Below the pieces are notes generated by a model, which ran no database searches, was not told the DNA's origin, and saw only the letters and a program-made list of their open reading frames with translations. From Bacteroidota bacterium (GTDB taxonomy: Bacteria > Bacteroidota > Bacteroidia > NS11-12g > UBA955): a stretch of 64,000 nucleotides of DNA. How positions within the stretch are numbered: the stretch's first letter is position 1; each line of letters opens with the position of its first letter. Shown here piece by piece: positions 45,131 through 55,032 of the stretch. The translations under genes were made by a program, and so were the position numbers. The DNA is taken from contig JAEUUL010000038.1 of assembly GCA_016787485.1 (NCBI GenBank), forward strand, positions 170,117 through 234,116, written 5' to 3'.

Positions 45131-47746
45131 ATGCTCGACTCCATCACCAAAAAACGCATAGACAACTGCAGGGATATTCTCGTAGGCAAGGTGCCCGATC
45201 CCAAAAGCCAGATTGAACAGATTACCATTGCCCTGATTTACAAGTTTATGGACGATATGGACCGAGAGGCTGTGGAACTTGGGGGCAAACGCCAGTTTTT
45301 TGGAAAAGAATATGAAAAATATGCCTGGCCTGAACTATTCAAAAAAGAACTAAGTGGCGAAAACAGGGTAAAACTGTATGCCGAAGCCATTGATAAAATG
45401 GATGAAAACCCGGGCATTCCCCAACTGTTTCGCGATATTTTTAAAAATGCTTACCTGCCCTACCGTGACCCGGAAACCCTGCGGGAATTTCTGAAATACA
45501 TCAATGAATTCACCTACGACCACAGTGAAAAACTGGGCGATGCCTTTGAGTACCTGCTTTCCGTTTTAGGCAGCCAGGGCGATGCGGGACAATTCCGCAC
45601 CCCTCGTCATATCATTGACTTCATAGTGGAATTGCTCGCACCACAAAAGAACGAAGTCATACTTGACCCTGCCTGCGGTACAGCTGGTTTTCTCATTTCT
45701 GCATACAAATACATTCTCAAAAACAACTCTGCCAATTTTGATGCTGCCACAGATGCGCCGGCTTTTATGCAGCATTATGGAAAAGAGGAAGGCAAACGCT
45801 ATAAAGGCGACAAACTCACCCCGGACCAGCGGAAAAAACTGGCCAATAACTTAAACGGGTACGACATAAGCCCCGATATGGTGCGCCTGAGTCTGGTGAA
45901 TCTATACCTACATGGTCTGCCAGAGCCCCATATTTACGAGTACGATACCCTCACCAGCGAAGACCGTTGGAATGAAAAGGCAGATGTGATTTTAGCCAAC
46001 CCGCCGTTTATGAGCCCGAAAGGCGGCATCAGACCCCACAAAAAATTTGGAGTACAGGCCAACAAAGCCGAAGTATTGTTTACCGATTACATTGCCGAAC
46101 ATTTAAACAGCAACGGACGGGCAGGAATTGTAGTACCCAACGGCATTGTTGCCACCAGCCAAACGGCTTACAAACAATTGCGTCAACTATTGGTACAGGA
46201 TAGTTTGATAGCTGTAATCAGTTTGCCGGCAGGGGTATTTCAACCCTATAGCGGGGTGAAAACTTCTATTTTGATCCTAGACAAACATTTGGCGAAAAAA
46301 AGCCAACACATTTTGTTTTTAAAAATAGAAAACGATGGTTTTGATTTAGGCGCACAGCGCAGACAAATTGATAAAAACGATTTGCCTGTGGCTTTGCAAA
46401 CCATTAAAGCCTATAAAGAATGTTTGAGTAATGACAAGGTTTTTGAAGATTTGCCGGGTTTGGCAACTTTGGTTGAGAAAGAAGTTGTTTTAGGAAATAA
46501 AGATGTTGTTTTAAGTGCTGAAAGATATTTTGAAGCAAAGGAAACTCAAACAGAATTTGAATTGGTTAAGATTGGTGATGCAGTCAAGGTTAATGCGAAT
46601 GCAATTGACCCTTTGAAAGCCTTTAAGGATGAACCATTTGTATATATTGATATTGAAGCAGTAGAAAACGGAACTGGTAAAGTTTCATACAATAAAATAC
46701 TAAATCCTAAAGATGCACCAAGCAGAGCAAGAAGAATAGTAAAAAATGGCGATGTAATTGTTTCAACGGTTAGACCAAATTTAAAAGCATTTGCATACTT
46801 AGAAAATGTGCCAAAAAATTGTCTTGCATCTACTGGATTTGCTGTTCTTTCAGAAAATGAAAGAGTATTAGGTAAATACATTTACTATATAATTACTCAG
46901 GATATTATTGTTGAGCAAATGATTTCTATGAGTGACAAAGGACAATATCCAAGTATTACAGCAAGTGACTTAGCCGAAATTGAAATACCCATCCCACCGC
47001 TAGAAATACAACAACAAATAGTAGCCGAAATAGAGGGCTACCAAAAAATAATAGACGGAGCCAAACAAGTTGTCAATAACTACAAACCTACCATTAACAT
47101 CAACCCTGATTGGGAAACGGTTGAGCTGGGTAAATTGGCTAATTTGGTTGGAGGCAGCACTCCTTCAAAAGACAATTCATCGTATTGGGAGAATGGAAAT
47201 ATAGATTGGATTACTTGTTCTGATTTTTCAAATAGTCCAATGTATATTGAAGATTCGATAAGAAAAATTACTGAAAAAGCGGTAAAAGACAATTCAACGA
47301 ATATTATTCCAAAAGATACTTTGGTTTTAGTAACAAGGGTTTCCTTGGGTAAAATGGCGTTCGTTAGAAAACCAACAGCATTAAATCAAGATTTAACTGC
47401 TTTGCTTTTTGATGAAGATAAAATAAACAAGCGTTACGGATATTTCTTTATGCTTTCAATAGCCGACAAAATTGAAAATGATGGTCACGGTGCAACAGTA
47501 AAAGGCGTTACAAGAAATTATGTAAGAGACATTAAAGTTCCTTTGCCGTCACTTGAAAAACAATTAACCATCGTAAAAGCGATAGAAGAAGAACTGCAAT
47601 TGGTGAATGCCAACAAACGCTTAATAGAAATATTTGAGCAAAAGATCAAGGACAGCATAGACAAAGTGTGGGGTAAAGAGAAAACTCAAATAAAACCATA
47701 CACGGAGATTGAGATGCCGCTGAGGATGGTGGCAGAGGCATATTAA
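45131..47746 (+). CDS. hsdM: Fused type I methylase and specificity subunit (HsdM-HsdS)
   Basis: The 871-residue protein joins two subunits that are usually separate. Residues 1-460 are HsdM: an N-terminal helical domain, the SAM-binding motif 'DPACGTAGF' at 179-187 and the catalytic 'NPPF' at 290-293, typical for N6-adenine methylation. From about 473 an HsdS part follows with two target-recognition domains (about 475-640 and 658-830), each closed by a conserved helix ('PIPPLEIQQQIVAEIEGYQK' and 'PLPSLEKQLTIVKAIEEEL'). It methylates the host site and guides HsdR. DNA from about 46.3 kb on is clearly more AT-rich than the HsdM part, as if the recognition region had been exchanged. It starts directly after the SecB-like gene's stop. 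Confidence 0.9.
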   Translation: MLDSITKKRIDNCRDILVGKVPDPKSQIEQITIALIYKFMDDMDREAVELGGKRQFFGKEYEKYAWPELFKKELSGENRVKLYAEAIDKMDENPGIPQLFRDIFKNAYLPYRDPETLREFLKYINEFTYDHSEKLGDAFEYLLSVLGSQGDAGQFRTPRHIIDFIVELLAPQKNEVILDPACGTAGFLISAYKYILKNNSANFDAATDAPAFMQHYGKEEGKRYKGDKLTPDQRKKLANNLNGYDISPDMVRLSLVNLYLHGLPEPHIYEYDTLTSEDRWNEKADVILANPPFMSPKGGIRPHKKFGVQANKAEVLFTDYIAEHLNSNGRAGIVVPNGIVATSQTAYKQLRQLLVQDSLIAVISLPAGVFQPYSGVKTSILILDKHLAKKSQHILFLKIENDGFDLGAQRRQIDKNDLPVALQTIKAYKECLSNDKVFEDLPGLATLVEKEVVLGNKDVVLSAERYFEAKETQTEFELVKIGDAVKVNANAIDPLKAFKDEPFVYIDIEAVENGTGKVSYNKILNPKDAPSRARRIVKNGDVIVSTVRPNLKAFAYLENVPKNCLASTGFAVLSENERVLGKYIYYIITQDIIVEQMISMSDKGQYPSITASDLAEIEIPIPPLEIQQQIVAEIEGYQKIIDGAKQVVNNYKPTININPDWETVELGKLANLVGGSTPSKDNSSYWENGNIDWITCSDFSNSPMYIEDSIRKITEKAVKDNSTNIIPKDTLVLVTRVSLGKMAFVRKPTALNQDLTALLFDEDKINKRYGYFFMLSIADKIENDGHGATVKGVTRNYVRDIKVPLPSLEKQLTIVKAIEEELQLVNANKRLIEIFEQKIKDSIDKVWGKEKTQIKPYTEIEMPLRMVAEAY

Positions 47747-47772
47747 AATAATTTCAGAGCAATAATAATTCG

Positions 47773-50307
47773 ATGAATTCAAGAGTTCAAGATAGAATCA
47801 AGGAAGTCAAAAAGGGTCAGTGGTCAATATTGAAACTTAGAAATTGTGGACTAGATGAAATCCCACCAGAGGTTTTTACATTTAAATGGCTCAAAATTCT
47901 AGATATTGGCAATGACGACTTTTGCACGCCAGAAATGCGAAACAGGATAACATCAATACCTGATGAAATATCAAACCTGAAAGAATTGAAGAGAATTAGT
48001 ATTGAAGGTAATGATATCAATTTTCTTTCAGATAATATATCTTCTTTAAAGTCTTTAAGAATATTAAATTTAGCGAACAATAAATTGACTGAACTCTCGT
48101 CAAACATTGCGAACATGGCCTGTCTCGAAGAAGTTCATTTGGAAGGGAATCCATTTGAGTTAATTCCTCCTGAGATAGTAGCAAGAGGCATTAGTTCAAT
48201 CCGCAATTTCTTCAAAGAATTGGATGAGAAAGATTTTATTTATGAAGCTAAATTAATTATTGTTGGTGAAGGCAGAGTTGGTAAAACATGTATTTCACAA
48301 GCATTAATTGATAAGAATTATCAATTAGACAATGAAGATAGTACCGAAGGAATAAACATTCAGCCCTGGATAATTCCACGTGAAGAGATAATAAATATTA
48401 ATCCAAGTATTCAAAGAGATCTTCAAATAAATATTTGGGATTTTGGGGGGCAGGAAATATACCATTCAACACATCAATTTTTTCTGACTAAACGATCCAT
48501 TTATCTTTTAGTAACAGAGTCCAGAAAAGAAGATCGGCATGATGATTTTTATTATTGGCTCAATATAATTAAATTATTAGGAGATAAAAGTCCCATTATC
48601 ATGGTATTGAACAAGTGCGACCAACCCACAAAAGATTTACCAATTAAGGAATATAAGGAAACTTTTGAAAATATTATAGATTTCGCCAAAGTCAGTTTAC
48701 ACAAAGACTATCGAGAAGATTTTAACAAGTTCAGAAAAGATCTAATACTTAGAACTTCTCAACTTCAACATATTGGAAATCCATTGCCAAAAAAATGGGT
48801 AAATATTAGAATAGAACTTGAAGAACTTAAATTAAGTGGTAAAAATTTTATCAGTGAAAGTGATTATTTAGAGATTTGCAAAAATCATTATCGGAATTCA
48901 GAGAGTGCCATGCATTTAAGTGATTATTTTCATGATCTTGGTGTGATAATGCACTTTAAAGATGATTTGGATCTAAAAGACACGGTTATTTTGAATCATG
49001 AGTGGATTACTAGAGGTGTTTATAAAATACTTGACGACAGAATTGTTATAGAAAATAAAGGCAGATTTACTATTGAAGACATTAAACGCATATGGTCTGA
49101 TACAGAGTATTTTGGTAAACAAAGAGAATTAATATCTCTAATGAAAAATAGGAAATTCGATTTGTGTTTTGAACTTGGAAATGGCGAATATCTTGTACCT
49201 CGCCTATTGCCTGTAGATGAACTTGACTTTAATTGGCCTGAAGAAGAGTCCGCAACTAAGTTTGAAATTCGCTACAAATTCATGCCTAAAGGAATAGTTG
49301 CAAGGCTAATCGTCAAAATGAGTCAAGATATTTTTGAAAATATTTATTGGAGGACTGGAGTTTTATTTGACTACGAAAACACCAAGGCTTTGGTTCGTGA
49401 GAAGTATTTTGAAAACAAGATTCACATTGAAATTGTCGGAGAACGAAAGCGAGAATTATTGGCGATAATCAGAAAAAACATCGCGGATATTAATAAAGAT
49501 TTTAATAATGTGGAAATAGATGAAATGGTTCCGTGTTCTTGTGAATTATGCAACACAATAGAAGAACCATATTTTTTCTCTTATAACCTATTACGAAGAT
49601 ATGAAAACAAGGGACTAGTTATGATTCGTTGTGATAAAAGCTTACAAGAAATCAATGTGAATTTGTTAACCAATGATTTATTAGGGAGAGGCAACACAAA
49701 TGAACGATATATATATTGTGAAAATCAAAACAATATTCTTCTTAAATGTATGAAATTAGAAAACACATACTTTATACCCGAAAGAGATAGTAGCAGCGTA
49801 TATACCAAGGTAATTACCAATCCCGATAAATTTGGCCTTAGGGATAGAGATTTTTTAACCGACCCTGAAATTGATAAAATCAAATCAAAACATCCAAATT
49901 ACTTTATTCTATCTTACTATTGTTTAGAGAATTATTTGTATCATCCGAAAAATATTGAAAAGTTAGAAATAAAAGGATTGAATATTCGTGATTACGAGCT
50001 TGAAATTATAAGGCAAAAAAACCAGAGAAAGGATGAAATTATTTCTAATTTCAAATTAGCGCGAAATAGCTATCAAGAGTTCAAAATTGAAAGTGACAAG
50101 TTTCGCATGAAAATTCACGAGAACAAGATTATAGAATATTTAAATTCGGATGAAATTGAGACATTTTTCAAAGCGTTTAGTATGAAAGATTATTTTAATA
50201 AAAAATTCATTGAAAAATATGGAATCAAGAATTCTGAATTAGCAAACACGGATTGGTTTAGAAATAAAATATTGTCGGTTTTAAACCAAAGCCAAGAGGA
50301 AAATTGA
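47773..50307 (+). CDS. Roco GTPase (LRR-Roc-COR) with DUF4435-like C-terminal domain
   Basis: The 844-residue protein starts with leucine-rich repeats (about 17-135: 'LKLRNCGLDEIPPEVF', 'LRILNLANNKLTEL'). A Roc GTPase follows with the P-loop GEGRVGKT at 165-172, 'DFGGQE' at 223-228 and 'NKCD' at 280-283. The COR part (about 330-635) ends with the cysteine motif 'VPCSCELCN' and 'NKGLVMIRCDKSLQEINVNL'. The last 200 residues are not part of standard Roco proteins. They read 'YIYCEN' (Glu 650), 'FGLRDRDFLTD' (DRD 691-693) and 'YCLENYLYHP' (about 716-725), the pattern of DUF4435, a Toprim-like domain of defence proteins such as PARIS AriB. The gene is AT-rich, unlike its neighbours, and follows the restriction operon by 26 bases. 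No partner gene is visible. Confidence 0.8.
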   Translation: MNSRVQDRIKEVKKGQWSILKLRNCGLDEIPPEVFTFKWLKILDIGNDDFCTPEMRNRITSIPDEISNLKELKRISIEGNDINFLSDNISSLKSLRILNLANNKLTELSSNIANMACLEEVHLEGNPFELIPPEIVARGISSIRNFFKELDEKDFIYEAKLIIVGEGRVGKTCISQALIDKNYQLDNEDSTEGINIQPWIIPREEIININPSIQRDLQINIWDFGGQEIYHSTHQFFLTKRSIYLLVTESRKEDRHDDFYYWLNIIKLLGDKSPIIMVLNKCDQPTKDLPIKEYKETFENIIDFAKVSLHKDYREDFNKFRKDLILRTSQLQHIGNPLPKKWVNIRIELEELKLSGKNFISESDYLEICKNHYRNSESAMHLSDYFHDLGVIMHFKDDLDLKDTVILNHEWITRGVYKILDDRIVIENKGRFTIEDIKRIWSDTEYFGKQRELISLMKNRKFDLCFELGNGEYLVPRLLPVDELDFNWPEEESATKFEIRYKFMPKGIVARLIVKMSQDIFENIYWRTGVLFDYENTKALVREKYFENKIHIEIVGERKRELLAIIRKNIADINKDFNNVEIDEMVPCSCELCNTIEEPYFFSYNLLRRYENKGLVMIRCDKSLQEINVNLLTNDLLGRGNTNERYIYCENQNNILLKCMKLENTYFIPERDSSSVYTKVITNPDKFGLRDRDFLTDPEIDKIKSKHPNYFILSYYCLENYLYHPKNIEKLEIKGLNIRDYELEIIRQKNQRKDEIISNFKLARNSYQEFKIESDKFRMKIHENKIIEYLNSDEIETFFKAFSMKDYFNKKFIEKYGIKNSELANTDWFRNKILSVLNQSQEEN

Positions 50308-50550
50308 ATTAACTGAAAACTTGCAAGTCATTTTATCCAATTAACCACAATTGAAAAGACTCACCGTTTAGCGGTCGCAAACAATACAAATTTATAAAAT
50401 CTTTTTTTGCACCTTGATGCAATACAGCTAAAGTATGCGACTTATTGTCAATGCAAAGCGTCAACATAAATATTGAAATAGGTAGCCGTAACAGCACCTT
50501 TCTTTCTATGGTTGACCCAATCCAAAACAATCAGACTTTGCTGTGCACAA

Positions 50551-50655
50551 TCACTTATCCTTATCCGGATTCAGCTTTATCACTAAACCCAGGTCCACTC
50601 CCATCTGCGGAATCCAGACCGATATCATGATGGGATAATAGAATCTAATTAACAT
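50551..50655 (-). pseudogene. Remnant of an outer-membrane protein gene (3' end only)
   Basis: On the minus strand 34 codons and a stop encode 'VWIPQMGVDLGLVIKLN' and a lysine/aspartate end. This matches the last residues of the intact gene at 52790-53608 ('AWIPQFGVDLGLVIKLN'). The DNA is also clearly related over about 50 bases. Nothing of the remaining 240 codons is present: upstream lies the end of the Asp-box protein gene. It is therefore the tail of a lost paralogue, cut by the rearrangement that brought the neighbouring genes together. The other 240 bases between here and the Roco gene show nothing recognisable. Confidence 0.75.
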
Positions 50656-50657
50656 CA

Positions 50658-52691
50658 CTACTCCCCCTTCACCATTCTGACATTCAATACAAAACCACCG
50701 GCAAGATTTGCCCTTACAATATAAACACCGGGATGAAGATGTGAGGTTACGACACTCCGCGACTTCACATCCACCTCCACACCTATACGCACACCTGTAA
50801 GACTATACAATTCAAGATTTTCTATGTTTAACTCCGGAGACCAGGCAATGCGGTTTTCAAAGGGATTGGGATAAAACAGTGTATTCCGGTTCTGCTCTGT
50901 TTTTCCGGACTCTTTTACCGAATTAAAAAAAGAATAATCGAAACGGTATAACCCTTCATTGGTGCTGGCAAAAAGATGGGATTTGTTTTTGGATATTTTA
51001 AACACATGGAGTCCGTGTAAATTGCCAAACAATTTCCATACAGAATCTGATTTGGTGATAAAATACAACCCTGAATCTGTGCCTGCATACAAGGTATCTG
51101 CAAACAATTCCATCACGTATATTTTGCGTGATTTTATTTCTTTACAGGCAGGATAAAATGTCTTGCATCTGTTGGCCGATTTATACACTCCAAGTGCTGT
51201 GGTTTTATAAAAATGTCCGTTAAAATATTTCAATAAAACCGGATTTTCTGATGAAAAAGAAGATCCGCTTTTGTATTTCCAACTTCCTGCAAGCGACGTA
51301 TCGCGTATCTGCACATACCAGCTGCCCGAACCCGATTGGAGCAGGTACAATGAATCGTTGAACTGTTCTATATCTGCCACAAGGACATTTGCAGAACCCG
51401 TAATATCCTGCCACACAGATGACCCTTTGATAAACCGTCCGATACTCTCGCCGGTAATTCCATATATCTGATTATTCAGCACATGAAATTTAAACGCATA
51501 CCCACTTGTGATATTCCATCCTACCAGTTTGGGTGAATAATATTTGGTATAATAAATGGAAGGATTGCATGCAAATACTTCCAAATCCTGTTCCCTGGCA
51601 GTATAGTCGATCACTTTATCCTGCCAGGAATAGTTGGATAATTTGAAATTCAAGCCATGCCCGTCTGCCCTGAAACCATAAAACCCTGCAGAATAATGCA
51701 GCACCGTATCTCTGGCCAGCATACCCCAGGGCTGATAGGCAAGAAATTTATTTTCTGATGAAACATTTGTCCAACTTCCTCCCCTGTTATTCGTGCGGTA
51801 AACTGCATTGGTTTTATAGACTGTAATACTGTCTCCGGAAACAAAAAAAACATTGTTTTGCCCATCGGTGGGCAAATTCCCCCGGATGCTTCGTAAGCCG
51901 GTATCTCCATCTGTGTATGTATAAAAATCAGTATTTAAATTTCCACCTGTTGAGACATATAAACGGTTGCCATCCTGCACCAAAGGTTCCTGCCCTACTG
52001 CCACTTTGCCAATTTGTGTCCAGGACTTTCCGGTATCTGAAGATTTATACAAAAATCCGTCATATGCAAGCAGGGAATTGCCCATTTCATACAGGCTTGA
52101 TATTCCCTGGGATGGCATTGTACTCAGGCTGGTCCAGGTTTTCCCGGTGTCTTTTGATACGGCATAGGAATAGGGGTAATAAAGAGAAACAGCAAACAAT
52201 CTGCCCTGCCTGAAACCGATATACCGGATGTCGTTGAACGGCTTTTTGCACCTGATCCAGCCCGTTCCGCTGTTGTAGGATTTGTGCAATTGGGTTTGAT
52301 CACTGATAAAAAGCACATTCCCTGCTTTAAATATTTTTACATAATTATAGTCTTTAAACAAGGTATCTGTATTGAATTTCCATGTATGATTCCCGGATGT
52401 GGTCGTATATAATCCAAATCGTCGCGAAACAGCGAGCAATGTATTTCCATCTTTAAATAAATGTTCAATTTTCCCATCGCCGTTCAAATAAGGCAAATTG
52501 TTGCTGATACGACTGAAGGTAACGCCACGGTCATTGCTCTCATAAACGGCACCTTCCCCGCCGCCATAAAGTTTGTTGCCATCCCGAAGAAACTGACCGG
52601 GCCATCCGGTAAATGGTCCCATATTTTGCCATCCCTGACCTTGTAAACTGGCGGACAACAACCCTGCAATCCAGAAAAGCCTTGTTTTCAT
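50658..52691 (-). CDS. Secreted Asp-box propeller protein with T9SS type A sorting domain
   Basis: The 677-residue protein has a signal peptide ('MKTRLFWIAGLLSASLQGQG'), which fixes the start at 52691, six codons after an upstream ATG. Repeated Asp-box (BNR-like) motifs occur: 'SNDRGVTFSRI', 'SKDTGKTWTSL', 'SSDTGKSWTQIG', 'TNNRGGSWTNV'. They indicate one or two beta-propellers. The last 80 residues ('FYPNPFENRIAWSPEL', 'LYSLTGVRI', 'HPGVYIVRANL') are the type A T9SS sorting domain. The protein is exported to the surface or medium. Its substrate, if any, is unknown; catalytic residues of sialidases are not evident. Confidence 0.85.
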   Translation of the reverse strand: MKTRLFWIAGLLSASLQGQGWQNMGPFTGWPGQFLRDGNKLYGGGEGAVYESNDRGVTFSRISNNLPYLNGDGKIEHLFKDGNTLLAVSRRFGLYTTTSGNHTWKFNTDTLFKDYNYVKIFKAGNVLFISDQTQLHKSYNSGTGWIRCKKPFNDIRYIGFRQGRLFAVSLYYPYSYAVSKDTGKTWTSLSTMPSQGISSLYEMGNSLLAYDGFLYKSSDTGKSWTQIGKVAVGQEPLVQDGNRLYVSTGGNLNTDFYTYTDGDTGLRSIRGNLPTDGQNNVFFVSGDSITVYKTNAVYRTNNRGGSWTNVSSENKFLAYQPWGMLARDTVLHYSAGFYGFRADGHGLNFKLSNYSWQDKVIDYTAREQDLEVFACNPSIYYTKYYSPKLVGWNITSGYAFKFHVLNNQIYGITGESIGRFIKGSSVWQDITGSANVLVADIEQFNDSLYLLQSGSGSWYVQIRDTSLAGSWKYKSGSSFSSENPVLLKYFNGHFYKTTALGVYKSANRCKTFYPACKEIKSRKIYVMELFADTLYAGTDSGLYFITKSDSVWKLFGNLHGLHVFKISKNKSHLFASTNEGLYRFDYSFFNSVKESGKTEQNRNTLFYPNPFENRIAWSPELNIENLELYSLTGVRIGVEVDVKSRSVVTSHLHPGVYIVRANLAGGFVLNVRMVKGE

Positions 52692-52789
52692 AGAAACAAA
52701 AATAGACAATTCAGAAAGGAATCCTGTTCTGTAAAAACCGAATACGGGTAATGTGAATTATGGCTTGATCCGCGTTCCCTGAAAGGAAA

Positions 52790-53608
52790 TCACTTCTCCT
52801 TCTCCTGGTTGAGCTTTATCACCAAACCCAGATCTACACCGAACTGGGGAATCCAGGCCGACTGGTAGCCCCGGGATGAGGGCAGCAAAGGCACACGCAG
52901 GTGTGGTTGCAGCAGGGCATGCATGGATTTGAACATATTCACATCGCAGCGCAGGGCTCCATGCAGAAAGACATTGGGTTTAATCCCGGTATTGCCATGA
53001 TCGGTAACCTGAAAGGTGTTTTTGATTTCGCCGGTGCTCAGTTCTTCCAACTGGAACCCTTGGGTGCGGATGCCCATTTTATCCCGCCACAGAAAGGCCG
53101 GAGCAAATCCACCCACATACCACAATTCCACATCCTTCAACTTCTGATAACCGGCTGCATTCCAGTGCCAGAGTATGGCAGCTTCTATATACCGGTATCG
53201 GTACTCATAGCGGGCGGCCAGCGGACCTGCCTGTACAAAATTTGCCACCACACCCAGGTCCTTGTGGATTTCGTCCCCTACCTTTATGTTGTCCCACACA
53301 CGCCGGAAACCCAGGGTGGTGTAGCCCAATCCGAAACTGATAGCCTGAAACGCATTTTTCTGCTTTACAAACTGGGCATAAAAATTCAGGGTCTGTCCTG
53401 GCCGGTCGGCTTTGCGCAGGCTGTCCATAAAATCGGTTTTGAGTCCGCGGTAGTCCCCGGGAATTTCAACAGCGGTAAGAAACCGGTATCCGGCGGCAGG
53501 TCCCACAGATATATCCAGCGAACGCTTGGTGGAAATGCGGCGTTGTCCGAATGCCACAGCCGGTAAAGCCAAAATCAACAAAGCATATAAAAAAGGTCTA
53601 TTCCTCAT
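52790..53608 (-). CDS. Outer-membrane protein of unknown function
   Basis: The 272-residue product has a signal peptide ('MRNRPFLYALLILALPAVAFGQ') and then alternating strands with aromatic girdles, ending in 'IPQFGVDLGLVIKLN', as in small beta-barrel proteins of Bacteroidota. The ATG at 53608 overlaps the end of the MATE gene by a few bases, so both are probably translated together; an earlier ATG at 53626 is less likely because it adds six residues before the signal sequence. The tail of a lost paralogue lies at 50551-50655. Confidence 0.7.
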   Translation of the reverse strand: MRNRPFLYALLILALPAVAFGQRRISTKRSLDISVGPAAGYRFLTAVEIPGDYRGLKTDFMDSLRKADRPGQTLNFYAQFVKQKNAFQAISFGLGYTTLGFRRVWDNIKVGDEIHKDLGVVANFVQAGPLAARYEYRYRYIEAAILWHWNAAGYQKLKDVELWYVGGFAPAFLWRDKMGIRTQGFQLEELSTGEIKNTFQVTDHGNTGIKPNVFLHGALRCDVNMFKSMHALLQPHLRVPLLPSSRGYQSAWIPQFGVDLGLVIKLNQEKEK

Positions 53609-54965
53609 CTTCAGAAACAAATTCAATGGTTTTCAAGTGCAAATAAAACCGAATGACGCCAAAAACCGCCGCTACAAACAGTCCAATGGTAAATCCAATC
53701 CAGATGCCATACACATCCCACTCCAGGCCTATACCCAAACTGTAGCTCAGAGGCAGGGACACAATCCAGTAGGAGATGACAGAAATGGCCGAACTCCAGT
53801 TTACATCCTTGATGCCGCGGAGCAGGTTCATGGCTCCGGCCTGCACTCCGTCTGCCAGTTGGAACACAGCCGCCAGGAAAAAGAGTGGGAAGATATACCG
53901 CTGTACTTCTGTGGTTACCCCATACAGGCCTGCAATCTGCCGGTTGAACAATACAAATACAATGGCATTGAACAACTCAAAAATGACAATGAGATAGAAA
54001 ATGGCATGGGCGATTCTGCGCAGTTTGTTGCGGTCTTTTTCGCCATAGGCATTGCCAGCCATAATACTGCCGGCAATTGCAAGACCACTCACAATCATAT
54101 AGGTGATAGAAGCTACATTCAGTGCAACCGCGTGGGCTGCCAGCCTTGCTTCGCCAAGCCAGCCCACCATGATTCCCGAAATGGAAAAACAGGCCCATTC
54201 GGCAAAGGTTTGCAAACCCACCGGCAGCCCTATTCTCCAGATCCGGGGCAATTCTGCCTTCACTTCTTTCCAACCTGGCATTCTGGCTGGCCGGTAATTC
54301 CCCATAAAGTGGCTGTATCTGATGTACCAAAGCCCTGCCAGCGCCATCAGAATCCGGGCAATAAGGGTTGCGTATGCAGCTCCGGTAATGCCCATAGCCG
54401 GGCAGCCCAGATTGCCGTATATAAACACCCAGGCCAGGCCTACATTCAAAATCAGGCCGCCAAAGGTGATGCTCATGCCCACCTTGGTATGTCCCAGTCC
54501 ATCGGTAAACTGCCGGCAGGCCAAACTGATGAGCATGGGTAAGGCACTGAAGTTGATAATGCGCAGATAACCCGGTGTAAGCTCATTGATCCTGCCTTTC
54601 TGACCCAGCCAATGAAAATTCTGGATCAGAAACTCAACCACAGCAAATTGGCTGGCAAATAAAATCAAGGCAGCTACCAATCCTGCGCGGTAAGCAATGA
54701 AGCCCTTTCCCGGCTTACCCTCACCCACCCGGATGCTCACCAGTGTGCTGATGGCGAAAAGAACTCCGAAGGAGAGGCCCGAAACCATAAAGAAAATATT
54801 ATTGCCCTGATTTGCACTGGCCAGCACATCACTGCCAAGCCGTCCTACCATTACCGCATCTGCGGCCCCCATCATCACAATACCCACCTGTCCCAGCACA
54901 ATGGGATAGGCCAGGTGCAGTGCTTCACGGATTTCAGGACGGTAGGATTGAAAAAAGGACTTCAA
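53598..54965 (-). CDS. MATE family multidrug/toxin exporter
   Basis: The 455-residue membrane protein has 12 hydrophobic segments in two related halves, typical for MATE antiporters (NorM-like): 'LAYPIVLGQVGIVMMGAADA', 'MVGRLGSDVLASANQGNNI', 'INFSALPMLISLACRQFTDG' and, in the second half, 'LPVGLQTFAEWACFSISGIM'. Such proteins export cationic drugs or metabolites using Na+ or H+ gradients. The substrate is unknown. The stop overlaps the start region of the outer-membrane protein gene. Confidence 0.92.
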   Translation of the reverse strand: MKSFFQSYRPEIREALHLAYPIVLGQVGIVMMGAADAVMVGRLGSDVLASANQGNNIFFMVSGLSFGVLFAISTLVSIRVGEGKPGKGFIAYRAGLVAALILFASQFAVVEFLIQNFHWLGQKGRINELTPGYLRIINFSALPMLISLACRQFTDGLGHTKVGMSITFGGLILNVGLAWVFIYGNLGCPAMGITGAAYATLIARILMALAGLWYIRYSHFMGNYRPARMPGWKEVKAELPRIWRIGLPVGLQTFAEWACFSISGIMVGWLGEARLAAHAVALNVASITYMIVSGLAIAGSIMAGNAYGEKDRNKLRRIAHAIFYLIVIFELFNAIVFVLFNRQIAGLYGVTTEVQRYIFPLFFLAAVFQLADGVQAGAMNLLRGIKDVNWSSAISVISYWIVSLPLSYSLGIGLEWDVYGIWIGFTIGLFVAAVFGVIRFYLHLKTIEFVSEDEE

Positions 54966-55020
54966 AACGAACCGGCAAAATTAGGGGAAGGCCAGGTTCC
55001 CCCGAATCACCGGTGCCATT

Positions 55021-55028
55021 TACCTTTG
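55021..55028 (+). promoter_or_regulatory. Candidate -7 box of the RluA-type gene
   Basis: TACCTTTG (55021-55028) matches TAnnTTTG exactly and lies only four bases before the GTG start at 55033. Transcripts would begin at or inside the start codon, so the message may be leaderless. Confidence 0.4.
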
Positions 55029-55032
55029 CAAA

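Noticed and set aside
50445..50630. 61-codon plus-strand frame downstream of the Roco gene
   Set aside because: It overlaps, on the other strand, the recognisable outer-membrane protein remnant and shows no features of its own.
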